From Rhizobium leguminosarum (GTDB taxonomy: Bacteria; Pseudomonadota; Alphaproteobacteria; Rhizobiales; Rhizobiaceae), in contig NZ_MZMU01000010.1 of NCBI RefSeq assembly GCF_004123835.1, positions 372,001 through 436,000 on the forward strand: DNA of 64,000 nucleotides, given 5' to 3'. Shown piece after piece: positions 7,988 to 15,959 of the stretch. Numbering within the stretch: the first letter of the stretch is position 1; every line of letters starts with the position of its first letter. The translations under genes were made by a program, and so were the position numbers. The notes under the pieces were generated by a model. The model made no database searches, was not told where the DNA came from, and saw only the letters and a list, made by a program, of their open reading frames with translations.

Positions 7988-9030
7988 AGCGATCCGAGCC
8001 GCCGGATATTCCCCGTCAGCTCCTTCGCCAGTCGCAGGCTGGCGGCGGTTGCCATCGTCATTTGCGGCAGCAGCAGCCATTCGAGCGTCCAGGCAGCGCC
8101 CGAGCGTTCCTGTTCGTGGACGAGGGACTGGTGGACGCCCGATAAAGCCGTGGCGTTGAAGCGGGCGAGCGAGACGAGGACTTCGGCGGAAACGGGGTTC
8201 TGCTTGTGCGCCATGGCCGACGAGGTGCCGCCGCCCGAGATTTCGATTTCATCGCCGGCCTGGGCAAGCAGCGCGATATCCTGGCCCATCTTGCCGAGAC
8301 TGCCCGATATCGACGCGAACAGGCCGGCGATATCGGCGATCGGCAGACGCCCGCTCTGCCATTGCGGTGCATCGGTGAGGCCGAGTTCCTGTGCGAGGGA
8401 GGCACGGATTGCGGCGGCCTGCGACCCGAGCTTGTCGAGCGAGCCGGCCGCACCACCGAACTGGACGGGAAAACTGTGTTCGGTCAGGCGGTCGCGATAG
8501 GTCGCCAGCGGCTCCCGCCACGCACGGAGGCGGTCGGAGACGGTGATCGGGATCGCCGCCTGCATGCGGGTATGACCCATCAGCCGATTCCGGCCGAATT
8601 GGCGATCCAGCGCATCGAGCCCCGCGGCAATAGTGGAAAGCCGGCCGGCAAACAGGAAGACGACGGCCTTCAGGCGGATCATCAGGCTGGTATCGATGAC
8701 ATCCTGGCTGGTCGCGCCGAGATGCAGGCTTTTTGCCGCTTCCTCGCCGACATCAGTGCGCAGCTGCTTGATGAGATCGGGAACGACGACACCGTCCCTT
8801 GCCGTTGCCGATCGAAGACTGGAGACATCGGGCGAGAAGGCAGCGCAAGTTTTAGCGATGCGCCTTGCCGCTTCGGCAGGAATGAGTCCGTGAGCGGCTT
8901 CGGCCTTGGCGAGCGCGGCCTCGAAGGAGAGCATGGCCCGGATATCCGCCTCGGCAGAGAAATAGGGCGCGATTTCATCGTCGCCGAGCAGGCCGGAAAG
9001 GAAGGGGTGGTCGAAGGGAGATGCGGTCAT
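7984..9030 (-). CDS. pcaB: 3-carboxy-cis,cis-muconate cycloisomerase
   Basis: Converts 3-carboxymuconate to 4-carboxymuconolactone in the protocatechuate branch of the beta-ketoadipate pathway. Fumarase/aspartase superfamily, 348 residues. The superfamily signature is GGTSSAMAHKQNPVSAEVLVS, and the N-terminal half has HLGATSQDVIDTSL. This is the short form common in rhizobia. It is the last gene of the pcaDCHGB operon, 197 bases after pcaG, with a palindromic element in the gap. The ribosome site is weak, so translation may depend on coupling or on this element. Confidence 0.92.
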   Translation of the reverse strand: MTASPFDHPFLSGLLGDDEIAPYFSAEADIRAMLSFEAALAKAEAAHGLIPAEAARRIAKTCAAFSPDVSSLRSATARDGVVVPDLIKQLRTDVGEEAAKSLHLGATSQDVIDTSLMIRLKAVVFLFAGRLSTIAAGLDALDRQFGRNRLMGHTRMQAAIPITVSDRLRAWREPLATYRDRLTEHSFPVQFGGAAGSLDKLGSQAAAIRASLAQELGLTDAPQWQSGRLPIADIAGLFASISGSLGKMGQDIALLAQAGDEIEISGGGTSSAMAHKQNPVSAEVLVSLARFNATALSGVHQSLVHEQERSGAAWTLEWLLLPQMTMATAASLRLAKELTGNIRRLGSL

Positions 9031-9052
9031 GGACGTCTCGTTTGTGGTGGTG

Positions 9053-9187
9053 GCCCCCTCATCCGGCTGCCGCCACCTTCTCCCCGCTGGGGAGAAGGGA
9101 CTCGGGGCGGCGTCGGCGCCTTATGGGCAGATACTCTCTGTAGCACTGTTCCCCTCTCCCCTCGGGGAGAGGGCAGGGTGAGGGGGC
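9053..9187. repeat. Palindromic intergenic element in the pca operon
   Basis: An element of about 135 bases with matching inverted ends (GCCCCCTCATCC at the left, AGGGTGAGGGGGC at the right). Two internal hairpins are seen: CCTTCTCCCC/GGGGAGAAGG and CCCTCTCCCC/GGGGAGAGGG. It is of the rhizobial intergenic palindrome type and sits between pcaG and pcaB in the transcribed region. Confidence 0.7.
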
Positions 9188-9227
9188 TACTTGCGCCGAA
9201 CTCTCCGAACGAGCCGCCCGCGCACCC

Positions 9228-9839
9228 TCAAATATCCAGAAACACCGTTTCCTTCGGACCCTGCAGATAGATGTCGAAATGACAGGTTGCGCCGTCGCGG
9301 GTGGCGACCATCGTTGCGACGCGCTCGCGATGTTCGATGCGGGAAAGCAGCGGGTCGGCGGCATTGGCCTCCGTCTCCTCCGGAAAATACATGCGCGTGT
9401 GCAGGCCGATATTGATGCCGCGGGCGACGATCCAGAAGGTGATGTGCGGGGCTTGTCTGCGGCCGTCCTTGAAGGGAACGCGACCGGGCTTGACAGTCTC
9501 GAAGCTGTAGACGCCGTCTTCAGCGCGGGTTGGGCAGCGGCCCCAGCCAGTGAAATTGGGATCGGCGGCGCCACGCATTTCCGACGGGCTGTTGTAGAGG
9601 CCGGCGCTGTCGGCCTGCCAGATCTCGATGACCGCATCGCGCACCAGCGCCCCGGCGCCATCGAAGATCCGGCCGGTGACGGTGATGCGTTCGCCGAGCG
9701 TCTTGTCGTTGACCATCCCGATGCCGAGATCGGTGTCGTAGACGCCCGTTATGTCGCAGAAATTCGGCGTCAGGCCGATATGGACATAGGGACCGGCCGT
9801 CTGCGATGGGGTTTCCTTGAGGTAGCCGAGCTGCTGCAT
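9228..9839 (-). CDS. pcaG: Protocatechuate 3,4-dioxygenase alpha subunit
   Basis: Alpha chain of the intradiol ring-cleaving dioxygenase, 203 residues. It shows the intradiol fold pattern: QTAGPYVHIGLTP at the N-terminus, then VTGRIFDGAGALVRDAVIEI, WQAD, and GWGRCPT. The iron ligands are carried by the beta subunit, so this chain mainly shapes the active site. It starts two bases after the pcaH stop; GGAGGG lies ten bases before the ATG, inside the end of pcaH. Confidence 0.94.
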   Translation of the reverse strand: MQQLGYLKETPSQTAGPYVHIGLTPNFCDITGVYDTDLGIGMVNDKTLGERITVTGRIFDGAGALVRDAVIEIWQADSAGLYNSPSEMRGAADPNFTGWGRCPTRAEDGVYSFETVKPGRVPFKDGRRQAPHITFWIVARGINIGLHTRMYFPEETEANAADPLLSRIEHRERVATMVATRDGATCHFDIYLQGPKETVFLDI

Positions 9840-9841
9840 GG

Positions 9842-10591
9842 TCAGTTGCCCTCCAATTTGTTTTCGAACATCGTCGAGCGGCGGCCGCGCAGCACGATAT
9901 CGAATTTATAGGCGCGTGAATCCATCGGGATGGTGTTGCCCCAGTCAAGCGGCGCGATCAGCTGCTCGATCGCCGCCTTGTCGGGGATGGTGCCGACGAT
10001 CGGACATTTCCAGATCATCGGATCGCCTTCGAAATACATCTGGGTGATCAGGCGCTGGGCAAAGCCATGGCCGAAGATCGAGAAATGGATATGGGCCGGA
10101 CGCCAATCGTTGATGCCGTTCGGCCAGGGATAGGCGCCGGGGCGGACGGTGCGGAGATGGTAGCGGCCGTCCTCGTCGGTGATGGCGCGGCCGCAGCCAC
10201 CGAAATTAGGGTCGATCGCCGCCAGATAGGTTTCCTTCTTGTGGCGATAGCGGCCGCCGGCATTGGCCTGCCAAAACTCGACCAAGGCGCCGGCAATCGG
10301 CCTGGCGCGCTCGTCGAGCACGCGGCCATGGACGATGATGCGCTCGCCGATCGCACTTTCGCCGGGCTGCGCGTAGTTCAGGATCAGGTCGTTGTCGAGT
10401 TCGCCGATCATCGAATGGCCGAAGACCGGACCGGTGGTCTCGGAAATCGTGCCGTCGAGGGAGAGCGGCGCGCGCTGCGGCGCGCGCAGCACGGAGGTCT
10501 TGTAGCCGGGGGTCAGCGCCGGCGCATGCCAGGCGCGGTCGCGGGCGAAGAAGCCGCCGATCTCGGGCTTGCGGTTCGGTCGTTCGGACAT
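9842..10591 (-). CDS. pcaH: Protocatechuate 3,4-dioxygenase beta subunit
   Basis: Catalytic chain that binds non-haem Fe(III) and cleaves protocatechuate to 3-carboxy-cis,cis-muconate, 249 residues. The intradiol signature is visible: [35 protein letters not shown], then [19 protein letters not shown] and the histidine ligand region [12 protein letters not shown]. An AGGAG-rich site (GGGAGGAAC) directly precedes ATG 10591. It lies nine bases after pcaC. Confidence 0.95.
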   Translation of the reverse strand: MSERPNRKPEIGGFFARDRAWHAPALTPGYKTSVLRAPQRAPLSLDGTISETTGPVFGHSMIGELDNDLILNYAQPGESAIGERIIVHGRVLDERARPIAGALVEFWQANAGGRYRHKKETYLAAIDPNFGGCGRAITDEDGRYHLRTVRPGAYPWPNGINDWRPAHIHFSIFGHGFAQRLITQMYFEGDPMIWKCPIVGTIPDKAAIEQLIAPLDWGNTIPMDSRAYKFDIVLRGRRSTMFENKLEGN

Positions 10592-10600
10592 GTTCCTCCC

Positions 10601-11005
10601 TCAGGCCGCCTTTTCGGCGTCCATCTGTTCAAAAGCCTGCTTTGCGATCTTGATCGCGTGATTGGCGGCGGGAACGCCGGCATAGATCGCCACATGCAAC
10701 AGCGCCTCGCAGATATCCTCGCGGGTCGCCCCCGTATTGGCGGTGGCACGCACATGCATGGCGACCTCGTCGTCCTGGCCGAGCGCGGCAAGCAGAGCGA
10801 TCGTGATGATCGAGCGCTCGCGCTTCGTCAGCGCCGGGCGCGACCAGACATGGCCCCAGGCAGCTTCGGTGATCAGCTCCTGGAAGGGGCGGTCGAACTC
10901 CGTCGATGTGGTGGCGGCGCGGTCGACATGGGCGTCGCCAAGCACGGCGCGGCGGGTCGCCATGCCCTGGCGATAGCGCTCGGAAGGGGACGCGGTCTCA
11001 TTCAT
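10601..11005 (-). CDS. pcaC: 4-carboxymuconolactone decarboxylase
   Basis: Decarboxylates 4-carboxymuconolactone to 3-oxoadipate enol-lactone. 134 residues, the normal length for the single-domain enzyme. CMD-family features are RYRQGMATRRAVLGDAHVDRA, WGHVWSRPALTKRERSI and the CMD core HVRATANTGATREDICEALLHVAIYAGVPAANHA. Its ATG overlaps the pcaD stop by four bases (ATGA), so translation is coupled. Confidence 0.95.
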   Translation of the reverse strand: MNETASPSERYRQGMATRRAVLGDAHVDRAATTSTEFDRPFQELITEAAWGHVWSRPALTKRERSIITIALLAALGQDDEVAMHVRATANTGATREDICEALLHVAIYAGVPAANHAIKIAKQAFEQMDAEKAA

Positions 11006-11811
11006 GGGCTGACTTCTCCAGGCGGAATGGATGTGAGGAAGGCGCGGATGATCGCCGTTAGCGCCTCCGGCTGCTCGACGCAGGGAATGTGCGCGCAATC
11101 GCGGATCACTTCGTAGCGAGCGCCTGATATCAGCTTCGCGGTCGAAAGCACGAGATCGGGCGGCGTCGAGCCATCCTGGTCGCCAACGATACAGATCGTC
11201 GGGACGGTGATCGTCTTTGCGACCTCGGTGAAATCGGCATCGCGGATCGCGGCGCAGGCGGCGACATAACCCTCGACGGGCTGGCGCGTCAGCATGTTGC
11301 AATAGCCGGCATAGGCGGTGCTCTCGGGCCGGCGGAAGGCGGGCGTGAACCAACGCTCCATGACCGCGTCGACGATGCTGCCGATGCCGTTTTGCTCGAC
11401 GGCGGCGATGCGGGCGTTCCAGCTCTCCGCCGTGCCGATCTTGTGGGCGGTGTCGCAGAGGATGAGCGCGCGGACCAGATCCGGGCGGCGGTGATAGAGC
11501 GACTGGGCGATGAGACCGCCGACCGACAGGCCGCAGATGACGGCATCCTTGACCGACAGCAGATCGAGAAGGCCGGCGAGATCCGTCGCATGGTCCTCGA
11601 TCGACGAGGGGAGCTGGCCGACATCGGAAAGGCCGTGGCCGCGCTTGTCGTAAAGCACGATGGCAAATTCGCCGGCAAGCCGCACCACGACGTCGCGCCA
11701 GATGCGGAAATCCGTGCCCAGGGAATTGGCGAAGACGATCACCGGCCTGTCGGCAGGGGCACCAATGATCTGATAATGGATCGTCACGTCGTTTATGCGG
11801 GCGAATTGCAC
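11002..11811 (-). CDS. pcaD: 3-oxoadipate enol-lactonase
   Basis: Alpha/beta hydrolase of 269 residues that opens 3-oxoadipate enol-lactone to 3-oxoadipate. The nucleophile elbow is CGLSVGGLIAQ, the oxyanion region is VIVFANSLGTDFRIW, and the late Asp/His are in VGDQDGSTPP and DCAHIPCVEQPE. It begins with GTG 11811 behind GGAGGAG, and is the first gene of the pcaDCHGB operon, divergent from pcaQ. The pathway ends here at 3-oxoadipate; pcaIJF are not in the window. Confidence 0.93.
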   Translation of the reverse strand: MQFARINDVTIHYQIIGAPADRPVIVFANSLGTDFRIWRDVVVRLAGEFAIVLYDKRGHGLSDVGQLPSSIEDHATDLAGLLDLLSVKDAVICGLSVGGLIAQSLYHRRPDLVRALILCDTAHKIGTAESWNARIAAVEQNGIGSIVDAVMERWFTPAFRRPESTAYAGYCNMLTRQPVEGYVAACAAIRDADFTEVAKTITVPTICIVGDQDGSTPPDLVLSTAKLISGARYEVIRDCAHIPCVEQPEALTAIIRAFLTSIPPGEVSP

Positions 11812-11883
11812 GTCACTCTCCTCCTGAATGGTGAAATTGACTGGTTGATCCGGTTAAGTAAAATGATATTTATTGGCGTTTCG

Positions 11884-11899
11884 ATAACCCTGGAGTTAT
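11884..11899. promoter_or_regulatory. PcaQ binding site
   Basis: The imperfect palindrome ATAACC-CTGG-AGTTAT fits the PcaQ box described for Sinorhizobium meliloti (ATAACC-N4-GGTTAA) allowing one or two changes. On the pcaD strand it reads ATAACT-N4-GGTTAT and lies about 75-90 bases before the pcaD start, which is the expected distance for a LysR activator site. It overlaps the first possible ATG of pcaQ (11898). Confidence 0.7.
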
Positions 11900-11906
11900 G
11901 CGAACG

Positions 11907-12827
11907 ATGATCGACAGCCGGGTCAAGTTCCGCCATCTGCAAACCTTTGTCGAGGTGGCGCGGCAGAAGAGCGTCATGAAGGCCGCCGAATTGCTGCATG
12001 TCAGCCAGCCGGCGGTCACCAAGACGATTCGCGAACTGGAACAGGTGCTGGGTGTCGATGTCTTCGAGCGCGACGGCCGCGGCATCAAAATCACCCGCTA
12101 CGGCGAGGTCTTCCTGCGGCACGCCGGGGCGGCGCTGACGGCGCTGCGCCAGGGCCTCGATTCCGTCTCGCAGGAGCAGTTCGCCGATGCGCCGCCGATC
12201 CGGATCGGCGCGCTGCCGACGGTATCATCGCGCATCATGCCGCGGGCGATGGAACTGTTCCTCAAGGAAAAGACCTGGAGCCGGGTGAAGATCGTCACCG
12301 GCGAGAACGCGGTGCTCCTCGAGCAGCTTCGCGTCGGCGATCTCGATGTCGTCGTCGGACGTCTGGCCGGCGCCGAGAAGATGGCGGGCTTTTCCTTCGA
12401 ACATCTTTATTCCGAGCAGGTGGTGTTTGCCGTGCGCGCCGGCCATCCGCTGCTCGACGGCCGGCAATCGCTGTTTGCCGGCTTCGGCAACTATACGGTG
12501 CTGATGCCGACGCGCGGTTCGATCATCCGGCCGGTCGTCGAAAATTTCCTCATCGCCAACGGCGTCTCCAGCCTGCCGAACCAGATCGAGACGGTATCGG
12601 ATTCCTTCGGCCGCGCTTTCCTCAGGGCAAGCGATGCGATCTGGATCATTTCCAACGGCGTCGTGGCCGGCGATGTCGCCGACGGGCGGCTGGCGCTTCT
12701 GCCGGTCGATACCGGCGAAACCAAGGGGCCTGTCGGGTTGACGATGCGCGCCGATGCCGTGCCGTCACTGCCGCAATCGATCCTGATGCAGACGATTCGG
12801 GAGGCGGCAGGCGAGGCGGCCCTTTAA
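11907..12827 (+). CDS. pcaQ: LysR-family activator of the pca operon
   Basis: LysR regulator, 306 residues from ATG 11907. The N-terminal HTH is RVKFRHLQTFVEVARQKS followed by KAAELLHVSQPAVTKTIREL. The effector domain begins near residue 93 (PIRIGALPTVSSRIMPRAM). PcaQ responds to 3-carboxymuconate or carboxymuconolactone-type intermediates in related rhizobia. ATG 11898 is rejected because GGAG would be only two bases away and the codon lies inside the PcaQ box; 11907 gives an 11-base spacing and the usual MIDxRVKFRHLQ start. Confidence 0.92.
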   Translation: MIDSRVKFRHLQTFVEVARQKSVMKAAELLHVSQPAVTKTIRELEQVLGVDVFERDGRGIKITRYGEVFLRHAGAALTALRQGLDSVSQEQFADAPPIRIGALPTVSSRIMPRAMELFLKEKTWSRVKIVTGENAVLLEQLRVGDLDVVVGRLAGAEKMAGFSFEHLYSEQVVFAVRAGHPLLDGRQSLFAGFGNYTVLMPTRGSIIRPVVENFLIANGVSSLPNQIETVSDSFGRAFLRASDAIWIISNGVVAGDVADGRLALLPVDTGETKGPVGLTMRADAVPSLPQSILMQTIREAAGEAAL

Positions 12828-12884
12828 ATTTGCTTGATGTATGCCCAGATTTGGACTATGTCTAATTCAAGACAGGAGGCTTTC

Positions 12885-13406
12885 ATGCAGAATGCGCGAC
12901 GTGAGCAACGGGAAGACCAGGGGCCACAGCGGCTGGACATGGAGCGGTTTGCTCCGGCCAACCGCAAGAGGCTGAGCGCCCCGGCCCTGCGAACCTTTCT
13001 GGCGATCGCCGATCTCTGGGGGCTGAGCGAGGAGCAGCGTCTGCTCATGCTCGGCTATCCCTCCCGGTCGACCTACCACAATTGGGCCAAACAGGCGCGC
13101 GAGCACGGCGCTTTCACGCTCGATGTCGATACGCTGACCCGCATCTCGGCCGTGCTCGGCATCCATCAGGCGCTCGGCGTGCTGTTTTCCGATGAACGCG
13201 CCGGCGTCGCCTGGCTGCGCAAACCGCATCAGGCGCTCGTTTTCAGCGGGCATCCGCCGATTAATGTCGCGACCAACGGGACCCAGGACGGGTTGATGAC
13301 CGTCCGCCGGTTTCTGGATGGCGCCCGCGGTGGTCTCTACATGCAGCCGAATATGCTCGACGAAGCCTTCACGCCCTACGAAGATACGGACATCGTCTTC
13401 CGGTGA
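12885..13406 (+). CDS. Xre/MbcA/ParS-type antitoxin of a RES toxin
   Basis: Antitoxin of 173 residues. The N-terminal half (APALRTFLAIADLWGLSEEQ, RLLMLGYPSRSTYHNWAKQA) is the HTH of Xre antitoxins. The C-terminal half is the DUF2384 antitoxin-binding region, with LTRISAVLGIHQALGVLFSD and the final NGTQDGLMTVRRFLDGARGG. ATG 12885 is set by AGGAGG five bases upstream; longer in-frame starts lack such a site. It overlaps the toxin start (GTGA). These proteins bind the RES toxin and repress their own promoter. Confidence 0.88.
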   Translation: MQNARREQREDQGPQRLDMERFAPANRKRLSAPALRTFLAIADLWGLSEEQRLLMLGYPSRSTYHNWAKQAREHGAFTLDVDTLTRISAVLGIHQALGVLFSDERAGVAWLRKPHQALVFSGHPPINVATNGTQDGLMTVRRFLDGARGGLYMQPNMLDEAFTPYEDTDIVFR

Positions 13407-14074
13407 GGGATCGTTTTGCAGAGGCGCCGCGTCCGTCGTACCGGCTGATCCCCTCGCAATTTCCGCCAATCGGACTTTTTGAGACGGTGACGAGGGTGGC
13501 CGATCTCGAAGCCGTGATGGAACTCGTCGGCTGGACCAACGACCGTCTTGTCGCCGACCGCATTCAGCGTCTTCCCAGGGACGAATGGGTTTACGGCGTT
13601 GCCAATGCCAGCATTGTGATGGCGGCCTTCCTGCATGTCGCACCCGGCGGCATGCGCTTCAACGGCCCCGATCTCGGCGCCTGGTATGCCGCCGACGATC
13701 TCCGCACAGCCGCCGCCGAGGTTGGCCATCATCTCCGGCGCGAGACTGTCGCGCGCGGGGTGGCGACGATGGCACGGACCTATCGAAGCTATTCGGCCAC
13801 GCTCATCGGCGATTACCTCGACATTCGCGGCGAAGAGCGACTGCGGCCCGATGTCTATGACGGCACCAGCTATGCGGCGTCGCAGGTGCTGGGGGAAGAG
13901 GTGCGCTCGAGCGGCGGCGCCGGTATCCTCTATGACAGTGTCCGGCTGAAAGGCGGAGTGGCGATCGTCGCGCACCGGCCGCGCAATATTCGCGACGTGG
14001 TGCAGGCCGACCACTTCGAAATCACCGTTTCCGCCACCGACCGGCGCATCGATGTCAGGAAGCTTGCAGCTTGA
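13403..14074 (+). CDS. RES-domain toxin
   Basis: RES-family protein of 223 residues; the characterised members are NAD+-degrading toxins with an ADP-ribosyltransferase-like fold. The leading Arg is in SYRLIPSQFPP. The MRFNGPDLGAWYAADDLRTAAAEV stretch is the characteristic RF-x-Y/WYAA block, and SYAASQVLGEEVRSSGGAGILYDSVR matches the family C-terminal block carrying the conserved Ser. GTG 13403 overlaps the antitoxin stop, so the two proteins are made together, antitoxin first. Confidence 0.88.
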   Translation: MRDRFAEAPRPSYRLIPSQFPPIGLFETVTRVADLEAVMELVGWTNDRLVADRIQRLPRDEWVYGVANASIVMAAFLHVAPGGMRFNGPDLGAWYAADDLRTAAAEVGHHLRRETVARGVATMARTYRSYSATLIGDYLDIRGEERLRPDVYDGTSYAASQVLGEEVRSSGGAGILYDSVRLKGGVAIVAHRPRNIRDVVQADHFEITVSATDRRIDVRKLAA

Positions 14075-14119
14075 CAACGGCAACCGCAGGCGCCTGCCGC
14101 GCCGGGGGTATGGTGATGC

Positions 14120-14761
14120 TCAAGCCGGCAGTCGTTCGGCCCACGCCTTCACCGCTTTCGCCATCGTGGCGAGGTGATCGGCACTGGAGAAACCGGAGAT
14201 CGTCTTGCGCGGCTTGAGGTCGTGGTCGCCGTCCTCCAGCCAGAGGATCTCGATCCTGTCGGACAGATCGTAGCCCGGCACCTCGTCCCGTGTGCCGAAT
14301 TCGTCGCGTGTTCCCTGGCAAATCAGGGCGGGCGTCGTCAGCCCTGTGAGATGGCCGGTGCGCAGCTTCTCCGGCTGGCCGGGCGGATGGAAGGGATAGC
14401 CGAGGCAGAGCAGGCCGGCAATCTTCCCCCGACGATGGAGATCGTCGGCGACCATGCTGGCGACCCGGCCGCCCATCGACTTGCCGCCGATGATCAGCGG
14501 GCCGCTGGCGCCGAGCTCGGCAATCGCCGCCTCGTATTCGGGATTGAGCGTTTCGGCGCGTGGCGGCGGCTTGCGACCTTCTAAGGTGCGGCGGGCGGCC
14601 ATATAGGCGAATTCGAAACGGGCGACGCGGAAGCCGACACCGGCGAGCGCATTTGCCGCCGATGTCATCGATGCCGAATCCATCGGCGCGCCGGCGCCAT
14701 GCGCAAGAAGGATGGTGAAGCGCGCATCCTGAGGCCCCTGCAGCAGAAACCTGTCAAGCAT
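14120..14761 (-). CDS. Alpha/beta hydrolase, KANL3/Tex30-like
   Basis: Cytoplasmic hydrolase of unknown substrate, 213 residues. It has the dienelactone-hydrolase-like pattern LLAHGAGAPMDS near residue 18, a nucleophile elbow IIGGKSMGGRVA (Ser near 94) and late acid/base residues in GTRDEFGTRDEV and LEDGDHDLKPRK. These match the KANL3/Tex30 group. It is a single gene, convergent with the RES toxin. Confidence 0.82.
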   Translation of the reverse strand: MLDRFLLQGPQDARFTILLAHGAGAPMDSASMTSAANALAGVGFRVARFEFAYMAARRTLEGRKPPPRAETLNPEYEAAIAELGASGPLIIGGKSMGGRVASMVADDLHRRGKIAGLLCLGYPFHPPGQPEKLRTGHLTGLTTPALICQGTRDEFGTRDEVPGYDLSDRIEILWLEDGDHDLKPRKTISGFSSADHLATMAKAVKAWAERLPA

Positions 14762-14831
14762 CGGTAATCCTCCATCCCATCGCCGGAACCATGTCGACGG
14801 CCGTGACTTCTTCCTGGAAAGGAGACTGACA

Positions 14832-15014
14832 ATGTCGACGAATGATCAAAACGTAAAGCCCGAGCAGCGGCGCCCCAAAGATGTCGGCGCCGTTCCCGAC
14901 AAGCCGGAGCCCGCAGACGCAGAATCGATGGCGCCGCCGGCGGTGCAGCCGGCTGGGGTCAGGGACAAAAGCGAACGACCTGTGGTCAATCCGATCACCG
15001 GGGTCGCCTCCTGA
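14832..15014 (+). CDS. Small Pro/Asp-rich hypothetical protein
   Basis: 60-residue hydrophilic protein, rich in Pro, Lys, Asp and Glu, with no membrane segment and probably disordered. An AAAGGAG site eight bases before the ATG supports real translation. Function not recognised. It is divergent from the alpha/beta hydrolase. Confidence 0.6.
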   Translation: MSTNDQNVKPEQRRPKDVGAVPDKPEPADAESMAPPAVQPAGVRDKSERPVVNPITGVAS

Positions 15015-15056
15015 TCGACTAGGGTCAATTGTCGTGCAAAACCGCAGAACCGCCTC

Positions 15057-15085
15057 TTGAAACCCCGGCGGAAAGGGTCCATATA
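15057..15085 (+). promoter_or_regulatory. Housekeeping-type promoter of candidate sRNA
   Basis: TTGAAA (15057-15062), a 17-base spacer, and CATATA (15080-15085). This agrees well with the rhizobial sigma-70 consensus (CTTGAC-N17-CTATAT). Predicted start of transcription is near 15091-15094. Confidence 0.6.
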
Positions 15086-15091
15086 CCCGTC

Positions 15092-15188
15092 CTGCCTGAA
15101 AAATGGATGCGCGCGGTATCGACGTCGTCGAACTGTTCGTTGTCCGACAGGATAAGGGCGCTCCCCGCAAGGGTCGAGCGCCCTTTTT
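15092..15188 (+). ncRNA. Candidate trans-encoded small RNA
   Basis: A stretch of about 97 bases between a good promoter and a Rho-independent terminator, with no plausible ribosome site and reading frame. It contains a small hairpin (CGAAC-T-GTTCG) before the terminator. It could instead be the 3' end of the transcript of the 60-residue protein gene. Not matched to a named family. Confidence 0.5.
15155..15188 (+). terminator. Rho-independent terminator
   Basis: Stem AGGGCGCTC (15155-15163) with GAGCGCCCT (15176-15184), twelve-base loop, followed by a T run to 15188. Confidence 0.8.
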
Positions 15189-15346
15189 GCTTTACAGCCC
15201 TTGCGCATATCACCGCTTTCGTCTTGTCGTTTGATGGCGGAAGGGATTCCAGCGGCGGAGAAGCGAGGCCCCGTGGAGCGAATTACCGGCAAAACTTGTA
15301 GAAATGTGGGCGGAAATAATAAGCACGGAACAGCGGCCGCACCTTG

Positions 15347-15952
15347 CTACGCCGGGAAAGGGTTTCGCCACGCATCTAGTTGTTCAAGCCGTTCGTACCA
15401 CGCCTGTATATGCGTAAACTCGGAAAGTGGAATCTCAGCAGAAGTCGCATAAGGAAGTGCAGCGGCCAATGCGAAATCTGCCACAGTCAGTGTCTTCCCG
15501 ACCGCGACGCTGTTGGTGGCCAAATGGTCGTCGAGCACGCGAGCATGTAGTCGGAAGCTCGTCTTCGCATCTTCGATCACGGCGACGTCAGGCTCCCCGC
15601 CGAACAACGGCTTGATCAAGGTTTCAAACCACAGCGTTGCCCCGTGCTGGGTGAAATGACTGGCATCCCAACTCAACCAGCGCAGCACGTCGATCTGCCG
15701 GTGGTCATGCGGCCAAAAATCCGATTCGACGCTGTCAGACAGCCTGCACATGATGGCGTTCGCTTCCCATAAAGTTCCGGCATCATCCTGCAGCACCGGG
15801 ACTTTCCCGTTCGGGTTAAGCGCCAGGAATTCTGCGGTGCGCTGTTCTCCGCTTGCCAGGTCAACCCTGACGAACTCGACGTCGGCTTTGAGAAAACGAG
15901 CGGCGGCGCAGGCCTTCCGGGGATTGAGCGTCTCGCAATAATAGAGCTTCAT
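15347..15952 (-). CDS. Glutathione S-transferase
   Basis: 201-residue GST. The N-terminal thioredoxin fold is visible with MKLYYCETLNPRKACAAARF, the NPNGKVPVLQDD cis-Pro segment and an LWEANAIMCRLSD glutathione-binding Glu. The C-terminal helical domain carries the N-capping motif LTVADFALAAAL. ATG 15952 is preferred because AAGG lies five bases upstream; an earlier in-frame ATG at 15967 overlaps the SRPBCC stop. Likely co-transcribed with the ArsR and SRPBCC genes upstream. Confidence 0.85.
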   Translation of the reverse strand: MKLYYCETLNPRKACAAARFLKADVEFVRVDLASGEQRTAEFLALNPNGKVPVLQDDAGTLWEANAIMCRLSDSVESDFWPHDHRQIDVLRWLSWDASHFTQHGATLWFETLIKPLFGGEPDVAVIEDAKTSFRLHARVLDDHLATNSVAVGKTLTVADFALAAALPYATSAEIPLSEFTHIQAWYERLEQLDAWRNPFPA

Positions 15953-15959
15953 CGCCGCC

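Larger units (their letters stand above)
15015..15346. other. Intergenic region with a candidate small RNA
   Basis: 332 bases without a convincing protein gene. It holds a promoter and terminator pair (see the ncRNA entry); the remainder, about 15193-15346, shows nothing recognisable. Confidence 0.5.
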
